This document shows, in pieces, positions 27,367 to 37,016 of a stretch of 64,000 nucleotides of DNA. The translations under genes and the position numbers were made by a program. Under the pieces are notes generated by a model. That model made no database searches, was not told the DNA's origin, and was given only the letters and a program-made list of their open reading frames with translations. Source of the DNA: Betaproteobacteria bacterium (GTDB lineage Bacteria > Pseudomonadota > Gammaproteobacteria > Burkholderiales > SG8-39); assembly GCA_009693435.1 (NCBI GenBank), contig SHXF01000002.1:1-64000 (forward strand). The letters run 5' to 3'. How positions within the stretch are numbered: position 1 is the stretch's first letter; every line of letters begins with the position of its first letter.

Positions 27367-29091
27367 TCATCGACTGGCCGCGCGCCGCGGGATTTTCTTC
27401 GAGCGACGTACTTGCCGGCCGTAAGATTTTGTGCTGGCAGCTCGGGTCGTATAGCCAAGCCGGACGTCTTCCTCGATCGCTGACGCAGATCGCTTGCCTG
27501 CATCGCCGTAACCGCCGCCCCCGGGCGTTTCCAGCCGCACACGCTCACCGCGCTGCAACCGGATGCCGACCATTTTCGAGGCGAACGGGGGCGTGAACCA
27601 TCGTCCACCGTTTTCATAGCTGAAGCGGTTCTTCGCCGCCGGTCCACCGCCAGCGACGCCAGACGGCGCAAATCTGCCGCGCTCGCCGAATATAAACGCG
27701 TCGGCATTCTGTTCGAGTAGCGCGATTTCATAGATGGCGCCGAGGCCGCCGCGATGTTCGCCCGGTCCGCCAGAATCCGGGCGCAACGCCCACTGCGTGA
27801 ACATCACCGGATAGGCTGCTTCGAGGATCTCGCAGGGCGGAATGGTGGCTGTCGATATCGGCGCATTGCCGTGGCTCAGTCCGTCACCATGCGGATGCCC
27901 GCCGTGTCCGCCTCCGAAAAACGAAAACATCACCCACCGGCGATGCTGGCCGCTTGCATCGGTACGATAGCCGGCGAGCGACAGGGCGTTGATGGTGCCG
28001 TATGCCATGCCATTCACGCGTTCGGGGGCAGCCTGGGCGAGGGCGCCGAATATCACATCGATGATGCGCAGAATGGTTTCGGTATAACCGCCCACCGGTT
28101 TCGGCGCACGAACCGACATCAGCGAATCTTCCGGGATGACGAACTTGATGGGATCGAGTACACCCGCGTTGGCCGGCACGTCGGGAAATATGTGTTTGAG
28201 TCCGACATAGCACGAGGCAATGGCGGTGGAACGGGCGATATTGACCGGTCCCGCGCACGCCCGGGATGAACGCGAAAAATCCAGTGTCATGGAGCCGGCG
28301 GCGATGGTGAGATCGAGGGCGATCCTGAGCGGGGTGTCGGTGATGCCGTCGTTGTCCAGCCAGTCTTCGTAACTGTAGGTCCCGTCCGGCAAGGCGGCGA
28401 TGTTCGCCCGCATCAGGGTGGCGGCGCGGCGTCGCAATTCGGACAGCGCCAGCAGCACGCTGCTTTCTCCGTATTCGTCCAGCAGCGCCGACAGCCGTCT
28501 GGCGCCTACCCCCAGCGCGTTGACTTGCGCAGTGAGGTCGCCATATACGCTGTTAGGAAGACGCGAATTGGCGCGCAGGATGTCGAGGATGTCAGGCTGG
28601 AACTCACCGCCATCGTAGAGCTTGACCGGCGGAATCAGCACCGCTTCCTGAAAGCATTCGGTTGCCACAGGGTTGTAGTTTCCGGGCACGTTTCCGCCGA
28701 CATCGTGCCAGTGTCCGACCGAGGCGAGATGGCAAAACAGCTTGCCGCCGCGAAAGTACGGTCGCACCAGCTTGAAGTCGTTGAGGTGCGTGCCGCCGTC
28801 GTAGGGGTCGTTGAAGATGTAGACGTCGCCGTCCTTGAAGACACCCGCCGTCTTGTCGATCACGGCCTTCACCGCGAACGACATCGCCCCGACGAATATC
28901 GGCAGGCCGGATTTCCCCTGCACCAGGGTCTCGCCGCTTAGCGCGTCGTACATTCCGTGCGAGGCGTCGTGCGCTTCGGCGATGATGGGATTGAACGCAG
29001 CGCGAAACAGCGTGGCATCCATTTCATCGGCGATCTGCTCCAGCCGCCCGTTGAGCACCGCCAGAGTAACCGCGTCGATTCCCTGCTTCAT
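27367..29091 (-). CDS. hyuB: Hydantoinase/oxoprolinase subunit B (HyuB-like)
   Basis: A 574-residue partner of HyuA. The N-terminus has VLNGRLEQIADEMDATLFRAAF and GLPIFVGAMSFAVKAV. GDVYIFNDPYDGGTHLNDF is the metal-site region, and FSFFGGGHGGHPHGDGLSHG, ALRPDSGGPGEHRGGLG and RVRLETPGGGGYGD are late conserved motifs. The ATG (MKQGIDAVT) overlaps the stop of the residual tctC tail (ATGA), showing that the operon was once tctC-hyuB coupled. The C-terminus after GGGGYGD is Arg/Lys rich. Confidence 0.9.
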   Translation of the reverse strand: MKQGIDAVTLAVLNGRLEQIADEMDATLFRAAFNPIIAEAHDASHGMYDALSGETLVQGKSGLPIFVGAMSFAVKAVIDKTAGVFKDGDVYIFNDPYDGGTHLNDFKLVRPYFRGGKLFCHLASVGHWHDVGGNVPGNYNPVATECFQEAVLIPPVKLYDGGEFQPDILDILRANSRLPNSVYGDLTAQVNALGVGARRLSALLDEYGESSVLLALSELRRRAATLMRANIAALPDGTYSYEDWLDNDGITDTPLRIALDLTIAAGSMTLDFSRSSRACAGPVNIARSTAIASCYVGLKHIFPDVPANAGVLDPIKFVIPEDSLMSVRAPKPVGGYTETILRIIDVIFGALAQAAPERVNGMAYGTINALSLAGYRTDASGQHRRWVMFSFFGGGHGGHPHGDGLSHGNAPISTATIPPCEILEAAYPVMFTQWALRPDSGGPGEHRGGLGAIYEIALLEQNADAFIFGERGRFAPSGVAGGGPAAKNRFSYENGGRWFTPPFASKMVGIRLQRGERVRLETPGGGGYGDAGKRSASAIEEDVRLGYTTRAASTKSYGRQVRRSKKIPRRAASR

Positions 29092-29542
29092 TCGACGCGC
29101 ACCGAAACTGCGCGGACGATAGGCGCCCACTTGCGGATTTCGTTCTCCATAAAACGCGTGTAGTCGGCACTGCCCAGAGGCGTAAGCGTCATGCTATCGG
29201 ATGGTAACCGATGCGCGGATACACCAGCGGTCCGGTCGCCATGGCCAGATTATTCGACACTAGCAGTGTGTAGCCGTCGGGAGCCGCCTTCGCGACGAAA
29301 TCCGCGCCCAGCGTAGCGCCCGCGCCGGCACGATTCTCTACCAGCCATGGGGCGCCCAGCGATTCGCTGAATTTCTGCGCCACGATGCGCGCGATCAGGT
29401 CGGTATTCCCGCCCGCGGCGAAAGGTACGACCAGCCTGACCGGCTTTGCCGGGTAACCCGTATTACCCGTTTGAGCCATGGAACGCGTGGTGTGAGCGCC
29501 CAGGGCAGCCAGCGCCGCGACCAGAACATGACGCCGTTTCAC
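29088..29542 (-). pseudogene. tctC: TctC-type tripartite tricarboxylate solute receptor, internally deleted
   Basis: Two ends of a Bug/TctC periplasmic receptor remain. The N-terminal part (GTG at 29542, stop at 29189) has signal peptide RRHVLVAALAALGAHTTRSMAQ, then YPAKPVRLVVPFAAGGNTDLIAR and LVENRAGAGATLGADFVAKA, and breaks off after YPRIGYHP, where family members continue with DPxxDF. A second frame from 29192 to 29088 encodes TPLGSADYTRFMENEIRKW and ends SVRVE, the usual TctC C-terminus. An intact gene is about 970 bp; only 455 bp remain, so roughly 500 bp in the middle were lost, with a frame change at the junction near 29190-29205. Confidence 0.85.
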
Positions 29543-29552
29543 GCGTCTCGCC

Positions 29553-30306
29553 TCACTGCGCCAGTGCGCGGCTTGCCAGCCAGGGGGCAGCATCGGCAAA
29601 ACAACCCGGGGAGCGAGAGGCGCGCTGCAGTTCCCCGGCCAGATCCAGCATCCGCCACGCACCGCAGAGGTTGGATGAGAGCAGCGGAACACCAGCGGCA
29701 GATGCGGATTGCCGAATGGCGTCGATGCTGGTCATGCCGGTGCCGGTCATCAGCACTGCCGACCCGGCAGACGATCTGGCGCGGGCGAGGGCCGCGAGGA
29801 CTTCCACAGTCTGCATTTCGTAGGCGCGGAATTCTTCGGTCATGGTCACAACTGAAGCAACGCGGATGCCTGCGCCTTCCCAATAAGCCGTGGCACGATC
29901 CGTCAACCACGCGGGGTAGGGCGATACGAGGCAGATGTCGGCGCAGCCCAGTGTCCGGAGCGCGTCCAGGATGGCGAGGCTGGCCGTTGCGACAGTGCAG
30001 CGCGCTGCCTGCGACAGCCGTGCCGCAAGGGCACGATCGCCCGATTCGCCCAGCGCATACGATGGTCCGGTGGTGGCGATGAAGATCGCGTCCAGTTCAA
30101 GCGTTCCAAATCCTGCGATTGCGGCGCTAGCTGTCGGCATAGGCGTCGATTCGTGCCCTCAGGTCGCCGGCGAGCACCGGAAGCCGGGCCGTGTAGTAGG
30201 CAACCCCTTCCGGCAGCAGGCGCCGGAATTCGGGTTCGACCGTGGGATTGGCGGGCGGCACGACAAGCCCGATCCGCTTAAGCCGGACAGGTGCGCCAAG
30301 ACTCAT
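29553..30306 (-). pseudogene. Asp/Glu-racemase-superfamily gene (maleate isomerase/arylmalonate decarboxylase-like), frameshifted
   Basis: The first 59 codons (ATG at 30306) encode [21 protein letters not shown] and [23 protein letters not shown], a typical N-terminus, ending at TAG 30127-30129. The remainder lies one frame over (from about 30140 to 29553): LDAIFIATTGPSY, LVSPYPAWLTDRA, VLMTGTGMTSID and PLLSSNLCGAW. The total of 754 bp equals the family's usual 250 codons plus one base, so a single small indel near 30127-30150 split the gene. The first catalytic Cys is replaced by Thr while the C-terminal Cys remains, as in arylmalonate decarboxylases. It heads the hydantoinase operon. Confidence 0.82.
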
Positions 30307-30640
30307 CGGTGAGACGATCCTCCGCTGTGCAGCAGGTCGCAGGTCAATTGCGCAGACTCCGGAAAAGGAAGGAACAAGAGGGGCAAGAGAGGCAAGAGAG
30401 GCAAGAGAGGTAAGAGAGGCAAGAGGGGCAAGAGAGGCAAGAGAGGCAAGAGAGGTAAGAGAGGTAAGAGAGGTAAGAGAGGTAAGAGAGGTAAGAGAGG
30501 TAAGAGAGGTAAGAGAGGTAAGAGGAAGGAACAGGGAACGAGCACCCGGAATGGAACGCTAGCGGGACGTATTATGCGCACTCGCGCGCCACTCGCGCGC
30601 CATTGTGGCGCCGGGGTCGTAATTTCAAGCATGTCAAACC
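30307..30640. other. 334-bp gap containing a minisatellite, no gene
   Basis: The divergent gap between the frameshifted racemase-family gene (minus) and the flavin monooxygenase (plus). About half is a 9-bp minisatellite. Reading frames through it (repeated Glu-Val-Arg or Leu-Leu-Pro) are repeat artefacts. A short duplicated ACTCGCGCGCC also occurs just after it (30580-30602). No clear promoter was recognised. Confidence 0.7.
30375..30518. repeat. 9-bp minisatellite, 16 units
   Basis: Sixteen consecutive units of (C/T)AAGAGAGG, plus a partial seventeenth to 30524. Units 1 and 6 read CAAGAGGGG. The first base is C in most of the first nine units (T in the fifth) and T in the last seven, so the downstream half is the most recently homogenised. 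The plus strand is almost pure purine, apart from one pyrimidine per unit. Unit boundaries were counted by eye. Confidence 0.93.
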
Positions 30641-31882
30641 ATGGTTGCCGATAGTGTCCTCGATCGTGTCCTCGATCGTGTCCTCGATCGTGTCCTCGAT
30701 TGTGTCCTGATTGCGGGTGGCGGGCCGGTTGGGTTTACCGCCGCGCTGGTGCTTGCAGAGGCGGGCGTCCCGGTGCGGTTGTTCGACGCGAATCCCCATG
30801 TCGTGGAAGAACTGCGCGCCTCGACTTTCCATCCTCCCACGCTGGACATGCTCGACCGGTTCGGCATCAGCGCCGAGTTGATTGCCCAAGGGCTGATCTG
30901 TCAATCTTGGCAGGTCCGCATGCACCCCGGCGGGGATCGGGCTGAATTCAACCTCGGCATCCTTGCCGGCGATACCGGTCATCCGTACCGGCTGCAATGC
31001 GAGCAATGGAAACTGTCGCATGCGCTGCTCGCGCGCCTGCAGGGGCGGCCAAACGTCGAAATCAACTTCGACGCCCGGGTCGTGGCAGTCTCGCAGGACG
31101 ACGCGAGCGTGAATGTGTCTGTCGAGTGCGGATCGAAGCTGGAAGCGCATGGGGGCCGTTACCTGATAGGAGCGGACGGGGCAAAAAGCCTGATCCGGGA
31201 ATCGCTTGCCATCGACTTCGATGGCAGCACCTACCCCGAGACCACGATGCTGGTGGCAACGGCATTTCCCTTTCACCGGCATCTTGACGGATTGTCGAAC
31301 GTCAACTACTGCTGGAAGGGCGAGGGCACCTTCAGCCTGCTGCGGCTTCAGGATGCGTGGCGTTGCAGTTTCTATCCCCTCGCCGGTGAGGCTATCGAGG
31401 ACGCGCTGGGCGATGACTCGCTGCGCCGTCATCTGCGCGAAGCGGTTCCCGGCGCCGAAAGCTGGCCGATACTTGCGCGCCGCGCATACCGCATTCACCA
31501 GCGCATCGCCGCGCGTTACCGTGGCGGCCGCATCCTGCTGGCAGGGGATGCCGCACATCTCAACAGTCCATCGGGCGGCATGGGCATGAACGGCGGCATT
31601 CACGACGCGTTCAATCTGGCGGAAAAGCTCGCCCGTGTCTGGCGCGGCGAAGACACTAAGTTGCTGGATCTCTACGAGCGCCAGCGCCGGCCGGTTGCCA
31701 TGGAGCAGGTCATCGCCCAGGCGGACGCCAACCGTGCCCGCATGCAGGAGCGCGACCCGGCGCGCAGGCAGGCGTTGTTGCGGGGCATGCAGGAAACCAT
31801 CGCGGATCGCGACAGGCTGTACGCCTACCTGCTGAAGACATCGATGATTTCCGGATTGCGCCAGGCCGCGGCAGCGGTGTGA
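30641..31882 (+). CDS. FAD-dependent aromatic-type monooxygenase with repeat-encoded N-terminus
   Basis: A 413-residue class A flavin monooxygenase (UbiH/PobA/MhpA group). The FAD dinucleotide fold is VLIAGGGPVGFTAALVLAEAG, the DG motif is YLIGADGAKSLIRE, and the second FAD site is GRILLAGDAAHLNSPSGGMGMN, all at proper spacing. Before the Rossmann strand the protein carries VLDRVLDRVLDRVLDC encoded by 12-bp repeats, not found in normal members, which start a few residues before the GxGxxG. It is convergent with the LeuD-like gene. Substrate probably a phenolic or aromatic acid; this is inferred from family only. Confidence 0.85.
   Translation: MVADSVLDRVLDRVLDRVLDCVLIAGGGPVGFTAALVLAEAGVPVRLFDANPHVVEELRASTFHPPTLDMLDRFGISAELIAQGLICQSWQVRMHPGGDRAEFNLGILAGDTGHPYRLQCEQWKLSHALLARLQGRPNVEINFDARVVAVSQDDASVNVSVECGSKLEAHGGRYLIGADGAKSLIRESLAIDFDGSTYPETTMLVATAFPFHRHLDGLSNVNYCWKGEGTFSLLRLQDAWRCSFYPLAGEAIEDALGDDSLRRHLREAVPGAESWPILARRAYRIHQRIAARYRGGRILLAGDAAHLNSPSGGMGMNGGIHDAFNLAEKLARVWRGEDTKLLDLYERQRRPVAMEQVIAQADANRARMQERDPARRQALLRGMQETIADRDRLYAYLLKTSMISGLRQAAAAV
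30656..30703 (+). repeat. 12-bp in-frame tandem repeat at the monooxygenase N-terminus
   Basis: Four units of GTCCTCGATCGT (the last reads GTCCTCGATTGT) encode Val-Leu-Asp-Arg three times and Val-Leu-Asp-Cys once, and run directly into the FAD-binding strand. The unit is a multiple of three, so copy-number change keeps the frame. Confidence 0.93.
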
Positions 31883-31908
31883 CTGCTGCGCGGCGAGCGC
31901 GCCGTCGC

Positions 31909-32436
31909 TCAGCCGCCCGGTGACTGCGCGCCGGCCAGGCGTTTCTGCAGATGCGCGAGCAAGCCACCGTCGCGCACCATGGTTGCGAGATGCACCGGTA
32001 TCGGCTCGCACGCCAGTTCTTCCCCTGAGCGCAGATTGAGGATGCGGCCGGTTTCCGCGTCGACTTGCAGTGCGTCGCCGGCTGCGATCTTCGCACCTTC
32101 CCGAAAAATCATGACGGGCAATCCGACGTTGAGGGCGTTCCTGTAGAAAATACCGCCGAAGGATGGCGCCAGCACCGCCGCGATGCCGAGCTGTTTCAGT
32201 GCCTGCGCCGCCTGTTCGCGGGAGGATCCCGATCCGAAATTGCGCCCGCCCACGACCACGTCCCCGTGCTTCACTTCGCGGGCGAAGCGCGGCTCGACCG
32301 ATTCGAGGCAGTGGGTTGCGATTGTCTCGATGCCGAACTTCATGTACTGGCCCGGGGCCAGCACATCGGTATCGACGTTGTCGCCGAATACCCATGCCGT
32401 GCCGGGTGCGGCAAGGCTGGCGCCGGAGGGCGTCAT
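31909..32436 (-). CDS. LeuD-like dehydratase small subunit
   Basis: A 175-residue aconitase-superfamily swivel domain. GDNVDTDVLAPGQYMKFG is the conserved start and VVVGGRNFGSGSSREQA holds the substrate-binding SSRE motif; FGGIFYRNALNVGLPV follows. At 175 residues it is shorter than the biosynthetic LeuD of Betaproteobacteria (usually above 210), resembling compact archaeal-type or 2,3-dimethylmalate dehydratase small subunits. Its ATG overlaps the large-subunit stop (ATGA). Confidence 0.87.
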   Translation of the reverse strand: MTPSGASLAAPGTAWVFGDNVDTDVLAPGQYMKFGIETIATHCLESVEPRFAREVKHGDVVVGGRNFGSGSSREQAAQALKQLGIAAVLAPSFGGIFYRNALNVGLPVMIFREGAKIAAGDALQVDAETGRILNLRSGEELACEPIPVHLATMVRDGGLLAHLQKRLAGAQSPGG

Positions 32437-33698
32437 TGCAGCATCTCGCGCGGATCGCAGATGTGTCCCGCTACCGCGGAGGCGGCCACGGTGAACGGCG
32501 AACCCAGATAAACCTGTGAGGAGGCTGCGCCCATGCGGCCTTTGAAATTGCGCGCGGTCGACGAAATCACCACCGTGTCCTCGCCGAAACGGTGTTCGCC
32601 ATAGCCGGCACAGGCGCCGCAGGCGTTGCCCAGGAAACGCGCGCCGGCCTGCTCCAGGGCTGCCAGCGTGCCGTCTGCGCGCGCCGCGTCCTCGTCTTTT
32701 TTCGAGGCAGGCGCGACGATAAGGCTCACTCCCGCCGCCGTCCTGCGTCCGCGCAGCACCGACGCCGCCATGCGCAGGTCGTCCAGTTTTGCGCCGGTGC
32801 AGGCACCGATATAGGCAACGTCGATCGGCTTGCCGCTATGCATCTCCACCCCGGCGGCATTGGCCGGGCTGTGCGGCGCGGCCACTTGCGGGGCGAGCGA
32901 CGCGGCATCGAAGTGGTAATGGCCGAGCAACTCTGCCTCTGCGTCGCCGTGCCACGATGCCACGTTTGCGACGGGCGCACCTGCCTGGCGCAGGTAGGCA
33001 AGCGTGGTTTCATCGGGCGCGATCAGTCCCGCCTGGGCGCCCAGTTCGGCCGCCATGTTGCACAGTGTCATGCGCTCCTGCATCGACAGGTGCGCCATCG
33101 CCTCGCCGCTATACTGCACCGCCTGATACTGTGCGCCTTCCATGCCCAGCCTGCCGCACAGGAACAGCATCATGTCCTTCGCCGACACGCCCTCACCAAG
33201 CCGTCCGCTCCAGTCGATCAGCAGCGTCTCCGGCACTTTGAGCCAGATCTCCCCCGTAACCAGAACTCCCAGCATCTCGGTGGCGCCGATGCCGAACATG
33301 TACGCCCCGAACGCGCCGCCGGTCGGCGAGTGGCTGTCGCCGCCGACGACGAACATCCCCGGGCGCAAATGGCCCTGCTCCGGCAGCACTACGTGGCAGA
33401 TGCCGATGCCATCGTGAAATTTTGCAATGCCCGCATCCCTCACCCAATCGCGCGCGATGCGTATGATCCTGCGGCTGTCATCGTCGTTGGCGGGGAGGTA
33501 GTGATCGGTGATGACGACCACCTTGTCCGGATCCCAGACTTTTGCGCCCAGTTGCTCGAGCATCGGCGCGACCCGCCGCGGGCCGCCGGAATCATGCATC
33601 ATCGCCAGGTCGACCTTGCAGATGACGATTTCACCTGGCGTGACCGAATCGCGGCCCGCCGCGTGCGCGATGATTTTCTGGGCTAGGGTCTGGGCCAT
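32433..33698 (-). CDS. LeuC-like dehydratase large subunit (aconitase superfamily)
   Basis: A 421-residue [4Fe-4S] hydro-lyase. FVVGGDSHSPTGGAFGAYMFGIGATEM is split across the active site. The three cluster cysteines are Cys300 (YIGACTGAKLDDL), Cys360 and Cys363 (GNACGACAGYG). Length is of the 420-residue homoaconitase/DmdA group, not the 470-residue LeuC of Betaproteobacteria. With the coupled small subunit it should form a heterodimeric isomerase or dehydratase of a branched hydroxy-diacid. Leucine synthesis cannot be excluded, but a catabolic role fits the surroundings better. Confidence 0.87.
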   Translation of the reverse strand: MAQTLAQKIIAHAAGRDSVTPGEIVICKVDLAMMHDSGGPRRVAPMLEQLGAKVWDPDKVVVITDHYLPANDDDSRRIIRIARDWVRDAGIAKFHDGIGICHVVLPEQGHLRPGMFVVGGDSHSPTGGAFGAYMFGIGATEMLGVLVTGEIWLKVPETLLIDWSGRLGEGVSAKDMMLFLCGRLGMEGAQYQAVQYSGEAMAHLSMQERMTLCNMAAELGAQAGLIAPDETTLAYLRQAGAPVANVASWHGDAEAELLGHYHFDAASLAPQVAAPHSPANAAGVEMHSGKPIDVAYIGACTGAKLDDLRMAASVLRGRRTAAGVSLIVAPASKKDEDAARADGTLAALEQAGARFLGNACGACAGYGEHRFGEDTVVISSTARNFKGRMGAASSQVYLGSPFTVAASAVAGHICDPREMLQ

Positions 33699-33802
33699 GG
33701 CGGCTATGATACCTGTGGCGGGTGCCGCCGTTCACATCCGCTCGTGCCGGCGATCCCGGCTGCGATTGCGCGACGGTCTGCTTTGGAGTAGCTTGTGTGG
33801 CG

Positions 33803-33912
33803 CAACGTAGGGGTCCTGGCAGCGTCTGCCGAATATTCAGTTTCGGAAGTTCGCCGGGTGAGAGCATACCCTTCGAACCTGATGCGGATAATGCCGCCGC
33901 AGGGAAGCGTTG
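33803..33912 (+). ncRNA. TPP (THI-box) riboswitch aptamer
   Basis: The 3' half is nearly canonical: GGGTGAGAGCATACCC, then TTCGAACCTGATGCGGATAATGCC and GCCGCAGGGAAGCG (given in pieces). P1 pairs CAACG (33803-33807) with CGTTG (33908-33912). The GGGG-CTGAGA stem (P3) is lengthened: CCTGGC pairs with GCCGGG and an extra hairpin (CCGAA/TTTCGG) sits inside it. It lies 52 bp upstream of thiC, the expected target. TPP binding should lower thiC expression. Confidence 0.95.
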
Positions 33913-33913
33913 A

Positions 33914-35878
<1,965 letters not shown>

Positions 35879-36016
35879 CAGGATGCGGGCAGGGCCCGCG
35901 CCGCGCCACAGGACGAGCCCAATAATTACAAACTTTTATTCGAGTGACGCCAGTAACTACGGACGTCTACACGATACTCCGTTATCATTTTTGACAAGAG
36001 CGTCGGGATTATAAGC

Positions 36017-36069
36017 GCCGCTCCGGCGGGCGCCGGACCCTTTGCGCCTGCCTCGCCAGGCGGAGCGGC
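36017..36069. other. 9-bp GC-rich inverted repeat between thiC and the THI5-like pseudogene
   Basis: GCCGCTCCG (36017-36025) is exactly complementary to CGGAGCGGC (36061-36069), giving a hairpin with a 35-nt loop in the convergent gap. No T-tract follows on either strand, so a terminator role is uncertain. Confidence 0.5.
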
Positions 36070-36085
36070 CTGCGATCATTGCCGA

Positions 36086-36971
36086 TCACGCGCTGGCCGG
36101 GTGCACCAGCTTGTCGTAGTTGCGTTCCCTGGCGAAGTCGTCCAGCCCGGCGTTCCACCTGCTTGAAGATCTCGTCGAACTCGGCGCGCGGGAACGGCTG
36201 GTAGACAAATCGTTCGCCACGGGTGAAGCGGCTGAAATCCCAGCTTTGATCGGCGAACTCCGGCGGGATTGAATTTTTCCAGAGCGGCAGGTAGCGCGGC
36301 AAATCGGCTTGCAGTGCCCGCTCGGCCCGGTCGAGCGCGCGCAGGTAGCCCTTGGCCGCTTCAGCTGCCAGATTTTCCGGCGCCCACCAGATGGTGCGGA
36401 AGGTGTTGTCGATGATCTTGCGCAGACCCAGTTGTTCGGCCATGTCGATTTGCGGTGGCAGCAGGCTCGCGGCCTCGACTTCCCGGTCCAGCAGGGCTTT
36501 GAGCGGCGCGCCGAAGCCACCGACGTTGACCGTCTTGATGTGTTCCAGCGGCAGCTATTTTTCGAGCCGATACGGGACGTTGAAATGGCTGCCGGCGCGC
36601 AGGCCGACAGCGATCGGCACATCCTTCAGGTTCTCCGGCTTCATGATGGCCGAGTCCGGGCGAACGAAAATCGTCCAGGGCGACTCGCCGTACGCTTCGG
36701 TGACGACCCGTCCCATGCCGGCGCTGGCGTTGCAGATCGTGCCCCACTCGCATGCGCCCTGGATGACCTGTTCGCCCTCTGCATAAGGCTTGTCCTGGGG
36801 GCGTTGCAGGTAGGGGATATTTTTCCAGCGCGACTGCGTGCCGCGGAAAATCTTCTGGTCGAACTCGACATCCAGGCCCTCGGCTTCGAAATAACCTTCC
36901 TGCTGCGCGACGAAATCGTTCAGCCCCATGCCTTTCGCGGCGACTTTCACATGCCGGCGGTTCTGCGTCAT
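36086..36971 (-). pseudogene. NMT1/THI5-like substrate-binding-type gene, broken by a stop and a frameshift
   Basis: Paralogue of the next gene upstream. From ATG 36971 it reads GLNDFVAQQEGYFEAEGLDVEF, QGACEWGTICNASAG and VPIAVGLRAGSHFNVPYRLEK, then an in-frame TAG (36555-36557). The same frame continues with LPLEHIKTVNVGGFGAPL and QLGLRKIIDNTFRTIWW, matching the paralogue's QLGFRKVIDTTF. Near 36155-36165 the homologous frame shifts again, giving NAGLDDFARERNYDKLVH and a natural stop at 36086. Two independent lesions mean it is very probably not functional. It follows the intact paralogue by 45 bp. Confidence 0.82.
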
Positions 36972-37016
36972 CGGTGGACTCCCTGGTGGGTGCCGCGCGC
37001 CGGGTGGATGATTTCG

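Noticed and set aside
30242..30632. Low-complexity frames on both strands (Glu-Val-Arg and Leu-Leu-Pro repeats)
   Set aside because: Translations of the 9-bp minisatellite; no homology-like flanks.
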